A stretch of 64,000 bases of DNA from Doryteuthis pealeii (GCA_023376005.1 CM042145.1:20775677-20839676), one strand, 5' to 3'. Numbered from the stretch's first letter, positions 1 to 9,589 are shown. The notes: generated by a model not told the origin, from the letters alone. Numbers and translations are program-made.

Positions 1-385
1 AGGCCCCCTCCGATCAATCGGCTGGTCACGTCAAGCCCTAGCAACTATATGATTTTCCCAACTCTATTGCCCTTATGGCAAGCCACAACCCCTTTTTATC
101 ATATGGGTGCTAGAAGGCGGTGGCTGAGGATCTACATGTCCTGGGAATGACGTTAAACTCTATCTGATGGTGAGGTTCCAGTTCTGGAGAATGTGGAGCA
201 CTGCTTCATCACCATTGCTCCCTGGTCCACTCTGACCGGAGTGGTAGTACCATCTATGGGTTAAATAGAAAAATGTATTTATAAAAAAAATTGTATTATC
301 CATAAAGAATTGATTTATTTCAAAACTTTATCGGCATTAAATGACCCACTCAGGTTGATATGACGTAAAACAAAACAAAGCAAAC
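1..385 (+). repeat. R1 dispersed repeat, copy 1 (cut by window start)
   Basis: First of about eleven copies in this window of a ~500-bp interspersed repeat. Shared landmarks in order are CATATGGGTGCTAGAAGG, an ATGTCCTGGGAATGA block, CCACTCTGACC, GGGTTAAATAG, and a 3' end GTTGATATGNCGTAAAAC followed by a short A/C-rich tail (ACAAA/ACCAA type). A fixed 3' end with a short simple tail and variable 5' ends suggests a non-LTR retroposon or LINE 3' region. No coding frame is visible. I do not recognise the family. Confidence 0.7.
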
Positions 386-448
386 TATTCATGCATGCAT
401 ATACACACATATTAATGCATACATATACATGCATATTCATACAAATAT

Positions 449-660
449 TGATGTTAAATTGCATCCCAGGTCCACCCAGCCCCTGAGTGGTAGTACCCAT
501 TAGGGTCTCTTCTATGGGTTAAATAGATAAAAAAATGAATTTACAAAAAATGTGTTTAAAAATTTGAAAAAAATTAAATACCCATCAAGAATGAATAAAA
601 AATAACATCTTTGGCATAAAATAATCCAAAAAGGGTTGACATGCCATAAAATCTAACCAT
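449..660 (+). repeat. R1 dispersed repeat, 3' fragment
   Basis: A second, diverged R1 3' portion directly downstream of copy 1. It has the CAGGTCCACCCAG, GAGTGGTAGTACC, GGGTTAAATAG and CCATCAAGAATGAATAAA landmarks and ends near GGGTTGACATGCCATAAAA. It belongs to the same subfamily as the 62.15-62.84 kb copy (reads 'AAGGGTTGACATGCC' rather than 'GAGGTTGATATGCC'). Confidence 0.6.
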
Positions 661-750
661 CCAACTAACCAATCAATTCTACCATATCCATCTTGGATGT
701 CTTGGATGAAGATTCTGTTTGTATTAGAGTTTCTGATCTCATTTATTTTT

Positions 751-1546
751 GTTGGCGTATTTTGGTGGTATAAGGTGTGCTGGAGATCACAACTTGAATT
801 TATAAACTCTCCCAAAACAGCGTTGGCTGAATCAGCCAATCAAAAATGCCCAAACATGTATTTAATTTACTATTTGATAAATTGTTATAAATTACTCATT
901 GGAAACACAGACCAACAGACGAGGATCATAGAACTCTCTACTTAAAGACAAGATGAACTCGGATGATTATACAACTCTCCATTTTAAGACAGAATAAACT
1001 CTGATACAACTCAGAAGGGATCAGCGGACAAGGATTAAAACTGATACTATACCTTTCTACTTCAAGAAAGGATCAAATTTTATGCCTCAAAGGGTCTTCA
1101 GTGTAAAACTGTTTTCAACAACAGTCCTAAAATGGCTACACAAATTTTGTTGGCGTATTTTGGTGGTATAAGGTGTGCTGGAGATCACAACTTGAATTTA
1201 TAAACTCTCCCAAAACAGCGTTGGCTGAATCAGCCAATCAAAAACGCCCAAACATGTATTTAATTTACTATTTAAAGGCATTGATAAATTGTCAAACAAT
1301 TGCTCACTGGACGTACTGACAAATCGACCAGGATTATATAACTCTCTAACCACGGACCAACTGACGAGGATGATACAACTCTTTAACACGGATCAGCAGA
1401 CAAGGATTAAAACTGATACTACATCTTTCTACTTCAAGAAAGGACCAAAACGTTATGCCACAAGGGATCTCCATTGTAAAACTGCCTTCCCCTACAGCCC
1501 AAAAATGGTTACATGTATCGTAACAATTTTAATTTTTTTGTTTTTG
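751..1546. repeat. 398-bp tandem duplication
   Basis: The block beginning GTTGGCGTATTTTGGTGGTA at 751 recurs at 1149, a period of 398. Both units hold the near-palindrome TTGGCTGAATCAGCCAA (an inverted CCAAT-type site), several degenerate ~33-bp subrepeats ending ACAACTCT, and an ACTTCAAGAAAGGA block. The copies differ by scattered substitutions and small indels, so the duplication is not recent. Tandemly duplicated promoter-like modules fit an LTR U3, but no LTR ends were found. Confidence 0.75.
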
Positions 1547-1559
1547 GCATCTGATGTCA

Positions 1560-2080
1560 TCCTGTAATATATTGCCTGGTTGATGAGTTCACACCCAGGA
1601 ACCAGGTGCAGATGACTGGTGTGTGGGCACAGGAAATGCGTGGGTGTCAAACATAGGCCTGAAAACACAAATCGGATATTGTTGAAACTCTGTAATAAAA
1701 ACAAGCTGCGTGGGTGTGCAGGAAAAAGTCGTAGGTGTCACAATTAAAGAGGCGTGACCCTGTTGAGTTAAAGAATTATTAAAAAAACTTAGAAATCTGG
1801 GTTGAGCAGATCAAGATCGTGATCGCTGGCAGTCAGAACTCCCAAAGGCTCCTGTGTATGTGCACTTCTCTACTGATGACTCTCAGTCTGCACACAATCG
1901 AAGAATAAAAATATAACTTTATATTTTTATATAAACATGTGCTCTGAGTTCTTTTTTTGGGTACAGTGACGGTATATAACAATCTATGTACATCAGGTGG
2001 TTTATCTTTTCTCACATTTTTGTGATTCTATCTTCTCATTCTTGTTATCAGTATCATTGCTATGAAAAATACTAGGGTGA
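1560..2080 (+). other. possible LTR R/U5-like segment, unassigned
   Basis: No gene seen. Downstream of the 398-bp duplication comes a mixed-composition stretch. It holds an AATAAAA signal near 1905 followed by a T-rich run and TGTGCTCTGAGTTC, which resembles the poly(A)/U5 part of an LTR. With the duplicated CCAAT module upstream it could be a decayed solo LTR. No TG..CA ends or target duplication were identified, so this is a weak call. Confidence 0.2.
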
Positions 2081-2289
2081 GTCAAAAGTTTTGCAACATT
2101 TTGATAACACGAAGCTCAATTTGGCAGCTCTGGAAGATTTTGCTGAACTTCTGAAGGTGATAAACCTTCTGTCTGTGAGATACCAAGTTCACTTGATACT
2201 CTCCAAGACTTGGAGAATTAAAGTAAGTAGAATTAAATTCAGGTCTTTCATGTTAGAGTCAAGGGAGCCAGTGGAAATTTACCACTGAC

Positions 2290-2460
2290 TGCTAGTAACC
2301 CTTGACCCCTTGAGGCGTGAATCTCATGCACCATGAGAAACATGTGATTTAGTTTTAGTTTTAGATCCAACCTAACTACCAGAGAGAGCAGATGCACTCT
2401 GGGTCGATCTCTCATCTATGCAGAAAATCATGGGCTAAATAATAAACTTGATCAAGAAAA
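2290..2460 (+). repeat. small dispersed fragment shared with ~15.8-15.9 kb
   Basis: The stretch ending AATCATGGGCTAAA, a poly(A)-like AATAAA, then CTTGATCAAGAAA recurs near 15877-15905. An AATAAA followed by a conserved TTGATCAAG block looks like an LTR 3' end or retroposon tail. Too short to classify. Confidence 0.35.
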
Positions 2461-2461
2461 A

Positions 2462-2494
2462 AACATCTCTCTCTCTCTCTCTCTCTCTCTTTCT

Positions 2495-2534
<40 letters not shown>

Positions 2535-2616
2535 GTTCTTTCGTTCTTTCTCTCTCTCTCTCTGTCTCTCTCTGTCTCTCTTTTATTCTTTCCTTCTCTC
2601 TCTCTCTCTTTCTTCT

Positions 2617-2655
<39 letters not shown>

Positions 2656-2828
2656 TTCTTTCTCTCTCTCTCTCTCTCTTTCGTTCTTTCTCTCTCTCTC
2701 TCTTCTTCTCTCTCTCTCCTCTTTCTTCTTTATCTCCTCTCTCTCTCTTGTTCTCTCTCTCTCTCTTTCATTTTCTCACTCTCTCTCTCTCTCTCTCTCT
2801 CCTTCGTTCTTTCTCCCCTCTCTCTCTT

Positions 2829-2872
<44 letters not shown>
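2462..2872. repeat. (TC)n microsatellite
   Basis: About 410 bp of nearly uninterrupted CT/TC dinucleotides with occasional TTCT and TCG interruptions. Long open frames here on both strands (Leu/Ser-rich one way, Arg/Glu-rich the other) come from the dinucleotide period and are not genes. Confidence 0.97.
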
Positions 2873-2874
<2 letters not shown>

Positions 2875-2875
2875 A

Positions 2876-3760
2876 ATGTGATGAAGTTGACTTGCTCAGA
2901 AATTTGAAATATTTCTAAATATTCTAATATCAATGATTGTTGTATCATGTCATATAATTATAGGTTTTCTTACTATTTGTGCTTATTACATAAAACTGTC
3001 AAAAGCCTTTGTTATTGTAACTCTGATTTGTAGTCTGTTTATATCATAAATAAATTATGAATGACATGATAAAAGACTCTGCCTTCAAATACACAATTGT
3101 TCTACTATTTAAATGACATTTTTTTTGTAATAAATAATCTTTTCTCATAGAAACATACATCCTCTATCTTCTCTACAAACTCAGTGTACAAAACAGTAAA
3201 GGTTTTATCTATGATTGAACATATTCAAGCATCATTCAATATTATCCTTATTACTTGCTGTCTGTAGCTGTCGCCTTTGAGTGCGCCTAATAGTTAGATA
3301 TATTTATTTTCTACCCTCAAAATATACCCTTAAATTTGGACAGTGTAAGGTAAACAACTCTGTTAGGGTCTGATAATGAAGTGACCCACAGGGCCTGAAT
3401 GGCATTATGGGAAGATCAACAGATATCCTTAGGGCAAAATAGGGACTTCTGCCAGGCTGATACAGCAAAAAGGTTGTGTGGAAAATACTGTCCTAAAATT
3501 AGAATTTTAGTCTTTAGTTAGTTCTCGGTACTGGTACGGTGCACAGGTATGTTTCTTTCCAATTTTCCCGCCAAGTTGCTGGCATTTTTTAAAGACCCCT
3601 TTTGTAAATTTTGTAAATTAGTAATTGTTTTATACCCCATTTTATTTCAGTATTTGGAAGTAAATAAAATCTTCTACATTCAACATCAGTCGTCTTCGTG
3701 TCATCAATACATCACCAGAAAATATTACAAGGGAACTGCTACACTGTCCATCGTATCCGA
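2876..3760. other. A+T-rich interval, nothing recognised
   Basis: About 880 bp of A+T-rich sequence. I see no coding frame, SINE promoter boxes or repeat relatives elsewhere in the window. Its 3' edge runs into the LINE pseudogene that is read on the minus strand. Confidence 0.5.
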
Positions 3761-3769
3761 TGATGACAC

Positions 3770-4345
3770 CACGTGAATCCTTTTTCTCCAATTTATTCGG
3801 TCTCTGGTTGCATCTTGCCAACTCCCAATGGGGAAGTTAAAGTACTTCAGGTTTGTCTTGATGTTGTCTTTGTACGTGAGCTTTGGTCTACCAATTCCAA
3901 TGATCCCTCTCTCAATTGAGAGTACAGAATCTGCTTTGGCAGTCTGTCATCCCCAAGTCTGTTTTAGTGGCCAGCCCATCTCAGGTTGCGTTGGACAAGT
4001 ATTTCATGCATGCCAGGGAGTCCAGTTCTCTTCAGGATGGTCCTGTTTGAAACATGCTGCCACAACTTGACATTTAGTATACTGCACAAGTGACACATGT
4101 AGTAGACATGTAGTCTGTGGGCATCCGCTTTGTATACCGTCCAGGCTTCCGCACTGTACAGGAAGGTTGAGAGAACTATGGCACTGTATACTGCACATTT
4201 AGTTCTCAAGGAGATGTCTCTGTTGAACCAGACTTGCCTCTTCAGCCGACCAAATACTTTGAAAGCATTTGAAATTCAGAGATTAAGCTCTGCATTGAGT
4301 CTATTGTTGATGGCAACTGTGGAGCCAAGGTATCTGAGCTAGAAT
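3770..4345 (-). pseudogene. LINE reverse transcriptase, C-terminal fragment (decayed)
   Basis: Read on the minus strand, this encodes the typical thumb/C-terminal end of a non-LTR retrotransposon RT. In order: YLGSTVA, then GRLKRQVW, then KCAVYSAIVLSTFLYSAEAW, then HLCSILNVKLWQHVSN, then LRWAGH, and after a frameshift near 3964 DDRLPKQILYSQL, GRPKLTYKD and a WQDATRDRINWR ending. The core open frame is 4209-3964. Stops and at least two frame changes are needed to follow the homology. The catalytic palm (YADD) and endonuclease are absent. This C-terminal pattern is common in jockey/RTE-like LINE polyproteins; the clade cannot be fixed from so short a piece. Confidence 0.8.
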
Positions 4346-4494
4346 CTGACCTTCTATCATTATGTCATTCAATAAATAAGGTGAATTTCACCTAAGAAAT
4401 CCAAGGGTCAAATTAACCTGTTTGCAAATTATTTGTATTAGGTAAGAATACTTGATATCATATAACTGGTATTATTTGTATTATTTGGACTATT

Positions 4495-4590
4495 GTCCTT
4501 ATCTTCATTGTTATCTGTACAACGTTTCGGCTGATGTGCCCTCCGGCCTTCTTCAGGTATTTCTTGTCGGACTTGGTAACCTTCTCGGAA
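4495..4590 (-). repeat. SINE-3 3' fragment with hammerhead-like core
   Basis: A minus-strand copy of the 3' part of SINE-3 lying head-to-head with the plus-strand SINE-3 that follows. It contains ACCTGAAGAAGGCCGGAGGG and CCGAAACGTTGTAC. The two copies form an inverted pair spanning about 430 bp. A third copy is at 59.03-59.34 kb. Confidence 0.7.
4518..4560 (-). ncRNA. hammerhead-ribozyme-like core in SINE-3
   Basis: Minus strand: ATAC, CTGAAGA, one extra A, GGC...GCC stem II, GAAA, an ACGT mini-stem III, U at the cleavage position, then GTA pairing with the 5' TAC as stem I. The pattern matches a type I hammerhead with a minimal stem III. The extra A after CTGAAGA and the 3-bp stem I make activity uncertain. 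Confidence 0.4.
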
Positions 4591-4925
4591 TCATGGATAA
4601 AGGAGTTAGGTTAAGACAGTTCTAAGTAACAGTCATCTCTAGACTGCAGGTTCAATCCTGGTCAGGGGCAGTAGTAACATAGAATAATAATTAACACAGT
4701 TTAACACCTGTATCCCAGCTATGGTTAGCAGAATGAGAACAGGATACCTCCGTGGACTGAATAAAGGGTTAGGTTCAAAGTTCCGTGATGGCTCCCGATT
4801 ATGATAAGAAGGTTCCCGATAATGACAAGAAGATTCCCGAGTCCGGGAAGGTTTCTGAGTTCGAGAAGGTTCCCGAGTCCAACAAGAAATACCTGAAGAA
4901 GACCGGAGAGCACATTGGCTGGTAT
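4590..4925 (+). repeat. SINE-3, tRNA-derived, with internal ~21-bp tandem repeat
   Basis: Pol III-type promoter at the 5' end: the A-box region GGATAAAGGAGTTAGG and the B box GGTTCAATCC (about 4650). The body contains AGCTATGGTTAGCAGAATGA. From about 4797 to 4905 there are about five units of a degenerate 21-bp repeat (GAAGGTTCCCGAGTCCGA type). It ends in ACCTGAAGAAGACCGGAG, the start of the hammerhead-like motif, whose 3' half is mutated here. The 59-kb copy has only one 21-bp unit, so the array is variable. Confidence 0.65.
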
Positions 4926-5079
4926 TTGGACAATTACTTTTTTGATTTTCTTTTTTCTACAAAGGAAGTCAAAAAGGTGTTTGTTTTGTTTTTCTTGTTT
5001 TCACTCATTTGTTGTTTTTTGTGGGTGCTAGACCAAGAGAAAGAGAGAGAGACAGAAGGCTTCCCGGGCTGAGTTTAAA

Positions 5080-5620
5080 TACCCAGTTAGTAATGTCACC
5101 TATTGGCAAAACCCTCATGGTAAGGAAAGATAACCCTTTTGGACACAGGTCCATCCCAGCAGGGGCAGACAATCGCTACATTATGAATGGTTGTAGAACA
5201 TGTGAACAAAACTGAAAATAGATGAGAAGAGTATACACCACAGAAATGAAAGTATGGAACAAGGTAATGGGCAGGTTCATTACTCCATGTTGGTATGTCA
5301 AAAAAGGATGTTAGTATGGATAACTTATAATAAGATATACAATGTGCTACCCAAAAGTTTGGGGAATTTAAATATCATATTGTTTGTTGGCCTCCTTCCG
5401 TCTACGAGAGGCGATGGAGTGGTGTCCAAATTGTTTTGTTTTTTTCGGAACTATGTGGCCTTGGCAGGTTCATATGAAGGATGAGTTGTTACCCAAGCAG
5501 CAAATTCACCGTCTCTACACTGCCGCTATGATCCAAAGGAAAGTTAAGGAACTAATGCCGTTAGGCAGCAGTATGATAATTTAATTCAGAACCAATTATC
5601 AAGGAGATTTGAAATTCCAA
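5080..5620. other. unassigned, moderately complex interval
   Basis: No gene recognised. A short plus-strand frame near 5384-5584 looks less biased than its surroundings but matches nothing I know. The block CCTTCCGTCTACGAGAGGCGATGG near 5393 has a relative at 37740, so part of this is dispersed repeat. Confidence 0.35.
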
Positions 5621-5915
5621 CATTGTTATTTGACAGAGTTGCCCTACTAGTAAGTTAAAAACACATTGAATTAAATTTTGTACGAAATAAAACTTATAAA
5701 ATAGTTCTAGTTGAAGACAGTCATTGTAAATACATTTGAATAAATGAATATTCCAGCAAATGCAGTCAAACAACATAATATAGATATATTCAGATGTTTT
5801 GGCAAAGGCCTCCAAATTGTCTGAATGACTTGCAGACCAATAAAAAATGACAGTATAGGCAGGGAAAACAAATTTTGTGCTTGTTAAACCAACTATGAGT
5901 ATACATACATGCACG

Positions 5916-5948
<33 letters not shown>

Positions 5949-6200
5949 TAGGGGTTGCGAAAGTAGGTATACAGTAATGATTAGACCAGTATTATATTAG
6001 TGGTAGGAAGATTCATCTAATACAGTAATTCATTTAATTCATTAAAATCATTATAATCCTATTTTTCATATTTTTACTTTCACAATTCTTATTATAATAT
6101 ATCTAGATAAATAACAATTTATCCATGGCTGATAATTTAACTGAAAATGAGTCCAAATGGATTTTGAAACAGTACTTGAAGACAGAGAATAGTGAACATG
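5620..6200. other. A+T-rich interval with (CA)n(TA)n tract
   Basis: No coding signal. A mixed (CA)n-(TA)n microsatellite lies at about 5913-5948. The rest is A+T-rich with no relatives found in the window. Confidence 0.5.
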
Positions 6201-6343
6201 TGCGAGTGCAGTAGGTATGTAACAATATATATATATATATATGTAAAAAATTGAAATTGGAAATGAATCCGTGCGAGTGCAGTGGGTACGTAACAATATA
6301 TATATATATATATGTAAAAAATGGAAATTGGAAATGAATCCGA
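6201..6343. repeat. 71-bp tandem duplication around (TA)n
   Basis: TGCGAGTGCAGT at 6201 recurs at 6272 (period 71). Each unit holds a (TA)n tract followed by GGAAATGAATCCG. That terminal motif (GGAAGTGAATCCGAC type) recurs beside the hammerhead foldbacks near 45.5, 46.9 and 46.98 kb, so this is the outer end of the same element family. Confidence 0.7.
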
Positions 6344-6412
6344 CAATATGAGGAAGAATAAATAAAGAAAAGAAAGAATAGAATGGATAATAAAAGATGA
6401 ATTTAATCAATA

Positions 6413-6493
6413 TCACTTACACATGTGTTTCGGTCAGTTCATCTGTGTGAAAATATTTCGCACACAGAGAAGATTCGACCTTCATCAGAGTGA
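6413..6493 (-). ncRNA. hammerhead-ribozyme-like motif (left arm)
   Basis: The minus-strand mirror of the 6551-6631 motif: stem I TCACT/AGTGA, CTGATGA, extended stem II closed by GGTC/GACC, GAAA, ACACA/TGTGT stem III, A at position 17. It is identical in core and pairing to the other arm. Confidence 0.55.
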
Positions 6494-6550
6494 AATTTTA
6501 GTTTTGAATGAAAATAAAATTTCACTCTGATGAAGGTCGAAAATAAAATT

Positions 6551-6631
6551 TCACTCTGATGAAGGTCGAATCTTCTCTGTGTGCGAAATATTTTCACACA
6601 GATGAACTGACCGAAACACATGTGTAAGTGA
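6551..6631 (+). ncRNA. hammerhead-ribozyme-like motif (right arm)
   Basis: Seen in order: TCACT (6551-6555), CTGATGA (6556-6562), an extra A, GGTC (6564-6567), an inner hairpin CTGTGTG/CACACAG, GACC (6609-6612), GAA (6613-6615), ACACA/TGTGT (6616-6625), A (6626), AGTGA (6627-6631). TCACT and AGTGA pair perfectly as a 5-bp stem I, and the cleavage triplet would be GUA. All three stems of a hammerhead are present. One added A between CUGAUGA and stem II departs from the canonical core. Stem III has no loop, so a dimeric form would be needed. Confidence 0.6.
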
Positions 6632-6696
6632 TATTGATTAAATTCATCTTTTATTATCCATTCTGTTCTTTCTTTTCTTTATTCATTCTTCCTCAT

Positions 6697-6706
6697 ATAT
6701 ATATAT

Positions 6707-6737
<31 letters not shown>

Positions 6738-6765
6738 GAACATACATATATATATATATATACAA
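6697..6765. repeat. (TA)n microsatellite
   Basis: Three (TA)n runs with brief interruptions, directly abutting the foldback element. Confidence 0.95.
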
Positions 6766-7050
6766 ATATAAATAATGTCACAGGAGTTGTTGAGTAGCAG
6801 TGGATTTCAGCATCACACCACTTTAGGGACTCTGGCTCCTGATTTGTTTTTGGGGTTTACTCCCCCTAGTCTTTCCTTAGGATGAGGTAAAGCTGCTAGG
6901 CAGCAGAGGTTTTGTATTGGACTTTTAATCCTCCAACTGTCGGTGATCCTGAAAAATGAATGAGATCATCATATGCAAGAGAACATAATACAGATATTTG
7001 CTGCAATGTGTACGCGTATGTATGAGTGCATATCTATGTATACACATGTT

Positions 7051-7530
7051 TGGTTTGGTTTGTTTTGTTTTACGGCATATCAACCTCAGTTGGTCATTTA
7101 ATGCCGATAAAGTTTTGAAATAAATCAATTCTTAATGGATAATACAATTTTTTTATAAACTCATGTTTTTCTATTTAACCCATAGATGGGACCCTAACAG
7201 GTACTACCACTCCGGGTCAGAGTGGACCAGGGAGCAATGGTAATGAAGGGGTGCTCCACATTCCCCAATCCTCCAAAACTAGAACCTCACCATCAGATAG
7301 AGTTTAACGTCATTCCCAGGACATGTAGACTCGCAGCCACCGCCTTCTAGCACCCATATGATAAAAAGGGGTTGGGGCTTGCCATAAGGGCAATAGGGTT
7401 GGGAAAATCATATATTGCTACTGGGCTCTATCCTTAAGCATCACGGGTCACCACCCACGGCCAACAGGTGGCCCCATTGGGGGAGTCTTACCCCTCTGCA
7501 GAGGTGCAGTCGGAGCATTCTAACGCCACA
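7051..7530 (-). repeat. R1 dispersed repeat, near full length
   Basis: On the minus strand this runs from a GTTAGAATGCTCCGACTGCA start through CAATGGGGCCACCTGTTGGC and the CCACTCTGACCCGGAGTGG block to a 3' end in ACGGCATATCAACC on the given strand. It is one of the longest R1 copies. Its 5' edge abuts the 213-bp duplication. Confidence 0.75.
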
Positions 7531-7540
7531 TGTGCATATG

Positions 7541-7966
7541 TAGGTATGTGCATATGTGTACATGTATGTATATATGTGTGCATACATGTACATGTATGTA
7601 TATGGATTAGGTGAGAGTGTATGTGTGCATGTGTACATGCGTGGCTGTATATGTACACAGGCAAACTGATGTATGCGCATATCGTATAGTAATTGCTATC
7701 GGCGAGTATATAAATGCGGGTGTATATATGCGTTTTTATGTATATGTAAAATGTAGGTATGTGCATATGTGTACATGTATGTATATATGTGTGCATACAT
7801 GTGCATGTATGTATATGGATTAGGTGAGAGTGTATGTGTGCATGTGTACATGCGTGGCTGTATATGTACACAAGCAAACTCATGCATGCGCATATCGTAT
7901 AGTAATAGCTATCGGTGAGTATATAAATGCGGGTGTGTATATGCGTTTTTATGTATATGTAAAACG
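7541..7966. repeat. 213-bp tandem duplication (TG/TA-rich)
   Basis: Two units of exactly 213 bp: TAGGTATGTGCATATGTGTA starts at 7541 and again at 7754. The sequence is rich in ATGTATGTATAT and TGTGCATG steps, which gives long artefactual open frames on the minus strand. The copies are about 95% alike by eye, indicating a fairly recent duplication. A degenerate third start follows at about 7968. Confidence 0.85.
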
Positions 7967-8220
7967 AATGTAAGTATGTGTGAGTGTGTGTAGGGGCAGA
8001 CGGTACTCTAATTTGTGCCATAGTTGAACATCATGGGATGAATATACAAGAATGAAAGAAAAATTCACTGTTATGTTTTGTCTTGAAGATAAATGGCCAA
8101 TACACAGCTTTGAAACCAATGGTAACAGACACTATTTAATTGTATAGTACACCATAACAAATAAATATAGACATTTTTGAATTGTGCCATTTGTGAGATA
8201 ACTGTATACATGCTCAAGTG

Positions 8221-8292
8221 GAGGTGCGTGGTATAATGGTTACCATCATAAGAAATGGACATGTCAACCTGAGTTCAAATCCTGGACAAGGA
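8221..8292 (+). repeat. SINE-2 head fragment
   Basis: A tRNA-like head: A-box-like GTGGTATAATGGTTACCA and B-box-like GAGTTCAAATCCTGG, then TTTGCATTTCACT. It is truncated after about 72 bp and followed immediately by a second SINE-2 copy. Confidence 0.7.
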
Positions 8293-8308
8293 TGTTTGCA
8301 TTTCACTA

Positions 8309-8598
8309 TTTAGGAAGCACGTGGTGTAATGGTTAAAGTCATGGGAAATGGACTCCCAAGTTCAAATCCTGGACGTGGTAATTGCATTTCACTTAGCGCT
8401 AATACCCTTGGGAAAGGTATGAATCCTACTCTCCCTCCAGCTATGGGTAAATATCAGGGCAGACTGGGTTCTTTAACCATGGCTAGGTAACCAGTCTAGG
8501 AGAAGGAAAACTCTGAATTCAAATCTGTTGAACTCCGCTTAAGAAATTGACCTTGTGTCGTATCCTGCTCGTGCGGAGGAGTTGGTAAATATATATAC
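8309..8598 (+). repeat. SINE-2, full length (tRNA-derived)
   Basis: A ~290-bp SINE. The head has GTGGTGTAATGGTTAAAG (A box) and AGTTCAAATCCTGGA (B box). The body contains AATACCCTTGGGAAAGG, CCTCCAGCTATGGGTAAAT and CAGACTGGG. The tail is CCTTGTGTCGTATCCTGCTC followed by GTTGGTAAATATATATA. The best second full copy is at 16153-16442. Such heads are pol III promoters and the element itself has no protein. Confidence 0.8.
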
Positions 8599-8643
8599 CT
8601 CTCTCAAGAGTATATGTGAAATGCAAACATCCTTTAAAAAGCC

Positions 8644-8751
8644 CAGTCTGCCCTACTATTTACCCATAGCTGGAGGGAGAATAGTTGGATTTATACCTCT
8701 CTCAATCCAACTATTCTCCCTCCAGCTATGGGTAAATAGTAGGGCAGACTG
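8644..8751. repeat. perfect 48-bp inverted repeat inside SINE-2 copies
   Basis: Positions 8644-8691 and 8704-8751 are exact reverse complements of each other, with a 12-nt loop (8692-8703). Both arms are SINE-2 body (TGGAGGGAGAATAG / CTATTCTCCCTCCA). An exact match within otherwise diverged SINE copies implies recent origin by template switching, or gene conversion between the arms. Confidence 0.9.
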
Positions 8752-8878
8752 AGCTCTTTAATCTTGGTTAGGCAGTCAGTCCAGGAAAACTCTGAATTCA
8801 AACCTGTTAAATTCTGCTTAAGAAAATGGCCTTGTGTCACTTCCTACTTCTATGGAGGAGTTAGTAAATATGTATATC
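8704..8878 (+). repeat. SINE-2, 5'-truncated copy
   Basis: Continues from the hairpin through CAGACTGAGCTC, GGAAAACTCTGAATTCAAAC, CTTAAGAAAATGGCCTTGTG to a TGGAGGAGTTAGTAAATATG tail. The tRNA head is missing. Confidence 0.75.
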
Positions 8879-8886
8879 ATATAATT

Positions 8887-9125
8887 AGGGCTTAGCGCAA
8901 TCAGTAGAGCACCTGCCTAGGAATCGCAAGGTTCCAGGCTTGATACCGGCCCTTGCCAACTGAGCACATGAGTAGCACATCTTAAATAATCTGATCTGTG
9001 CAGTAAAGCCTCTGGGAGCTGAGGGTAGGTGTGACACTCCATCTCAGCAAAAAAACATCTCCCTGGTCTTACACTAGCAAAAAGGGGATAGACTCCCTTG
9101 CTGTTTGGCTGTTATGATGGACAAG
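8887..9125 (+). repeat. SINE-1 (tRNA-derived)
   Basis: The head has GCTTAGCGCAATCAGTAGAGC (A box) and AAGGTTCCAGGCTTGATACC (B box). The body has GAGTAGCACA, GATCTGTGCAGTAAAG, GGAGCTGAGGGTAGGTGTG, CTCCATCTCAG and a tail AGGGGATAGACTCCCTTGCT then TTTGGCTG. About ten copies of this ~255-bp family occur in the window; the 43.28-kb copy defines its ends by target duplications. The anticodon arm is degenerate, so the parent tRNA is not assigned. Confidence 0.85.
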
Positions 9126-9490
9126 TATCAATTTTATATTAAAATATATTTCTGCTGCCTTCTGTGGCACTAAAGTATATAGCACGAGAAAAATTCCTAT
9201 TGAAGATGAAATAGTACTAACCAACTGGTTTACTTAAGTGCGATACATTTTTTGATGCAATCTTCAAGACAAAATTCTTGTATCTTTCATTTTTAGCACC
9301 AGAAATGTGGCAGATATGAATTTCTGGAAATGAAAAAAAATCAAAAATAAAAAAAAAAATCAAGAGAAAATTTCTGAATTTATTTTTAGAAAGTGCATTT
9401 TAGTTGCATTAGGAAGTTTGAAAGGTAAGGTTTGAAATTTTGTTAAAAGTGAACTTTCTAATTCATTTTTATTTTCTAATAGAAGTTATA
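9126..9490. other. A+T-rich interval, nothing recognised
   Basis: Plain A+T-rich sequence with an A-rich run near 9335. No promoter boxes, coding frame or relatives seen. Confidence 0.5.
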
Positions 9491-9494
9491 TAAA

Positions 9495-9537
9495 TTGTTC
9501 ATTTATCTATCTATCTCAATCTGGTCATATCTATCTA

Positions 9538-9589
<52 letters not shown>

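Larger units (their letters stand above)
6348..6696. mobile_element. foldback element with two inverted hammerhead-like cores
   Basis: Inverted arms of about 150 bp (roughly 6348-6500 and 6551-6696) are nearly identical and are flanked on both sides by (TA)n. A 29-bp segment at the start of the right arm is tandemly duplicated (TTTCACTCTGATGAAGGTCG occurs twice between 6519 and 6568). Each arm carries one complete hammerhead-like core, one per strand. No protein is encoded. Confidence 0.8.

Noticed and set aside
2080..2290. mariner-like terminus (GGGTGAGTCAAAAGTTTTGC)
   Set aside because: Only one end is visible and the following frame does not resemble a transposase; too weak to list.
2448..2876. 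142-codon Leu/Ser-rich open frame
   Set aside because: Entirely inside the (TC)n microsatellite; both strands are open because of the dinucleotide period.
7488..8021. 177-codon His/Tyr/Ile-rich frame
   Set aside because: Translation of the TG/TA-rich 213-bp duplication.
8309..8400. Functional tRNA gene
   Set aside because: A and B boxes are present but no complete acceptor and anticodon stems; the sequence continues into SINE body. The same holds for the other tRNA-like heads.
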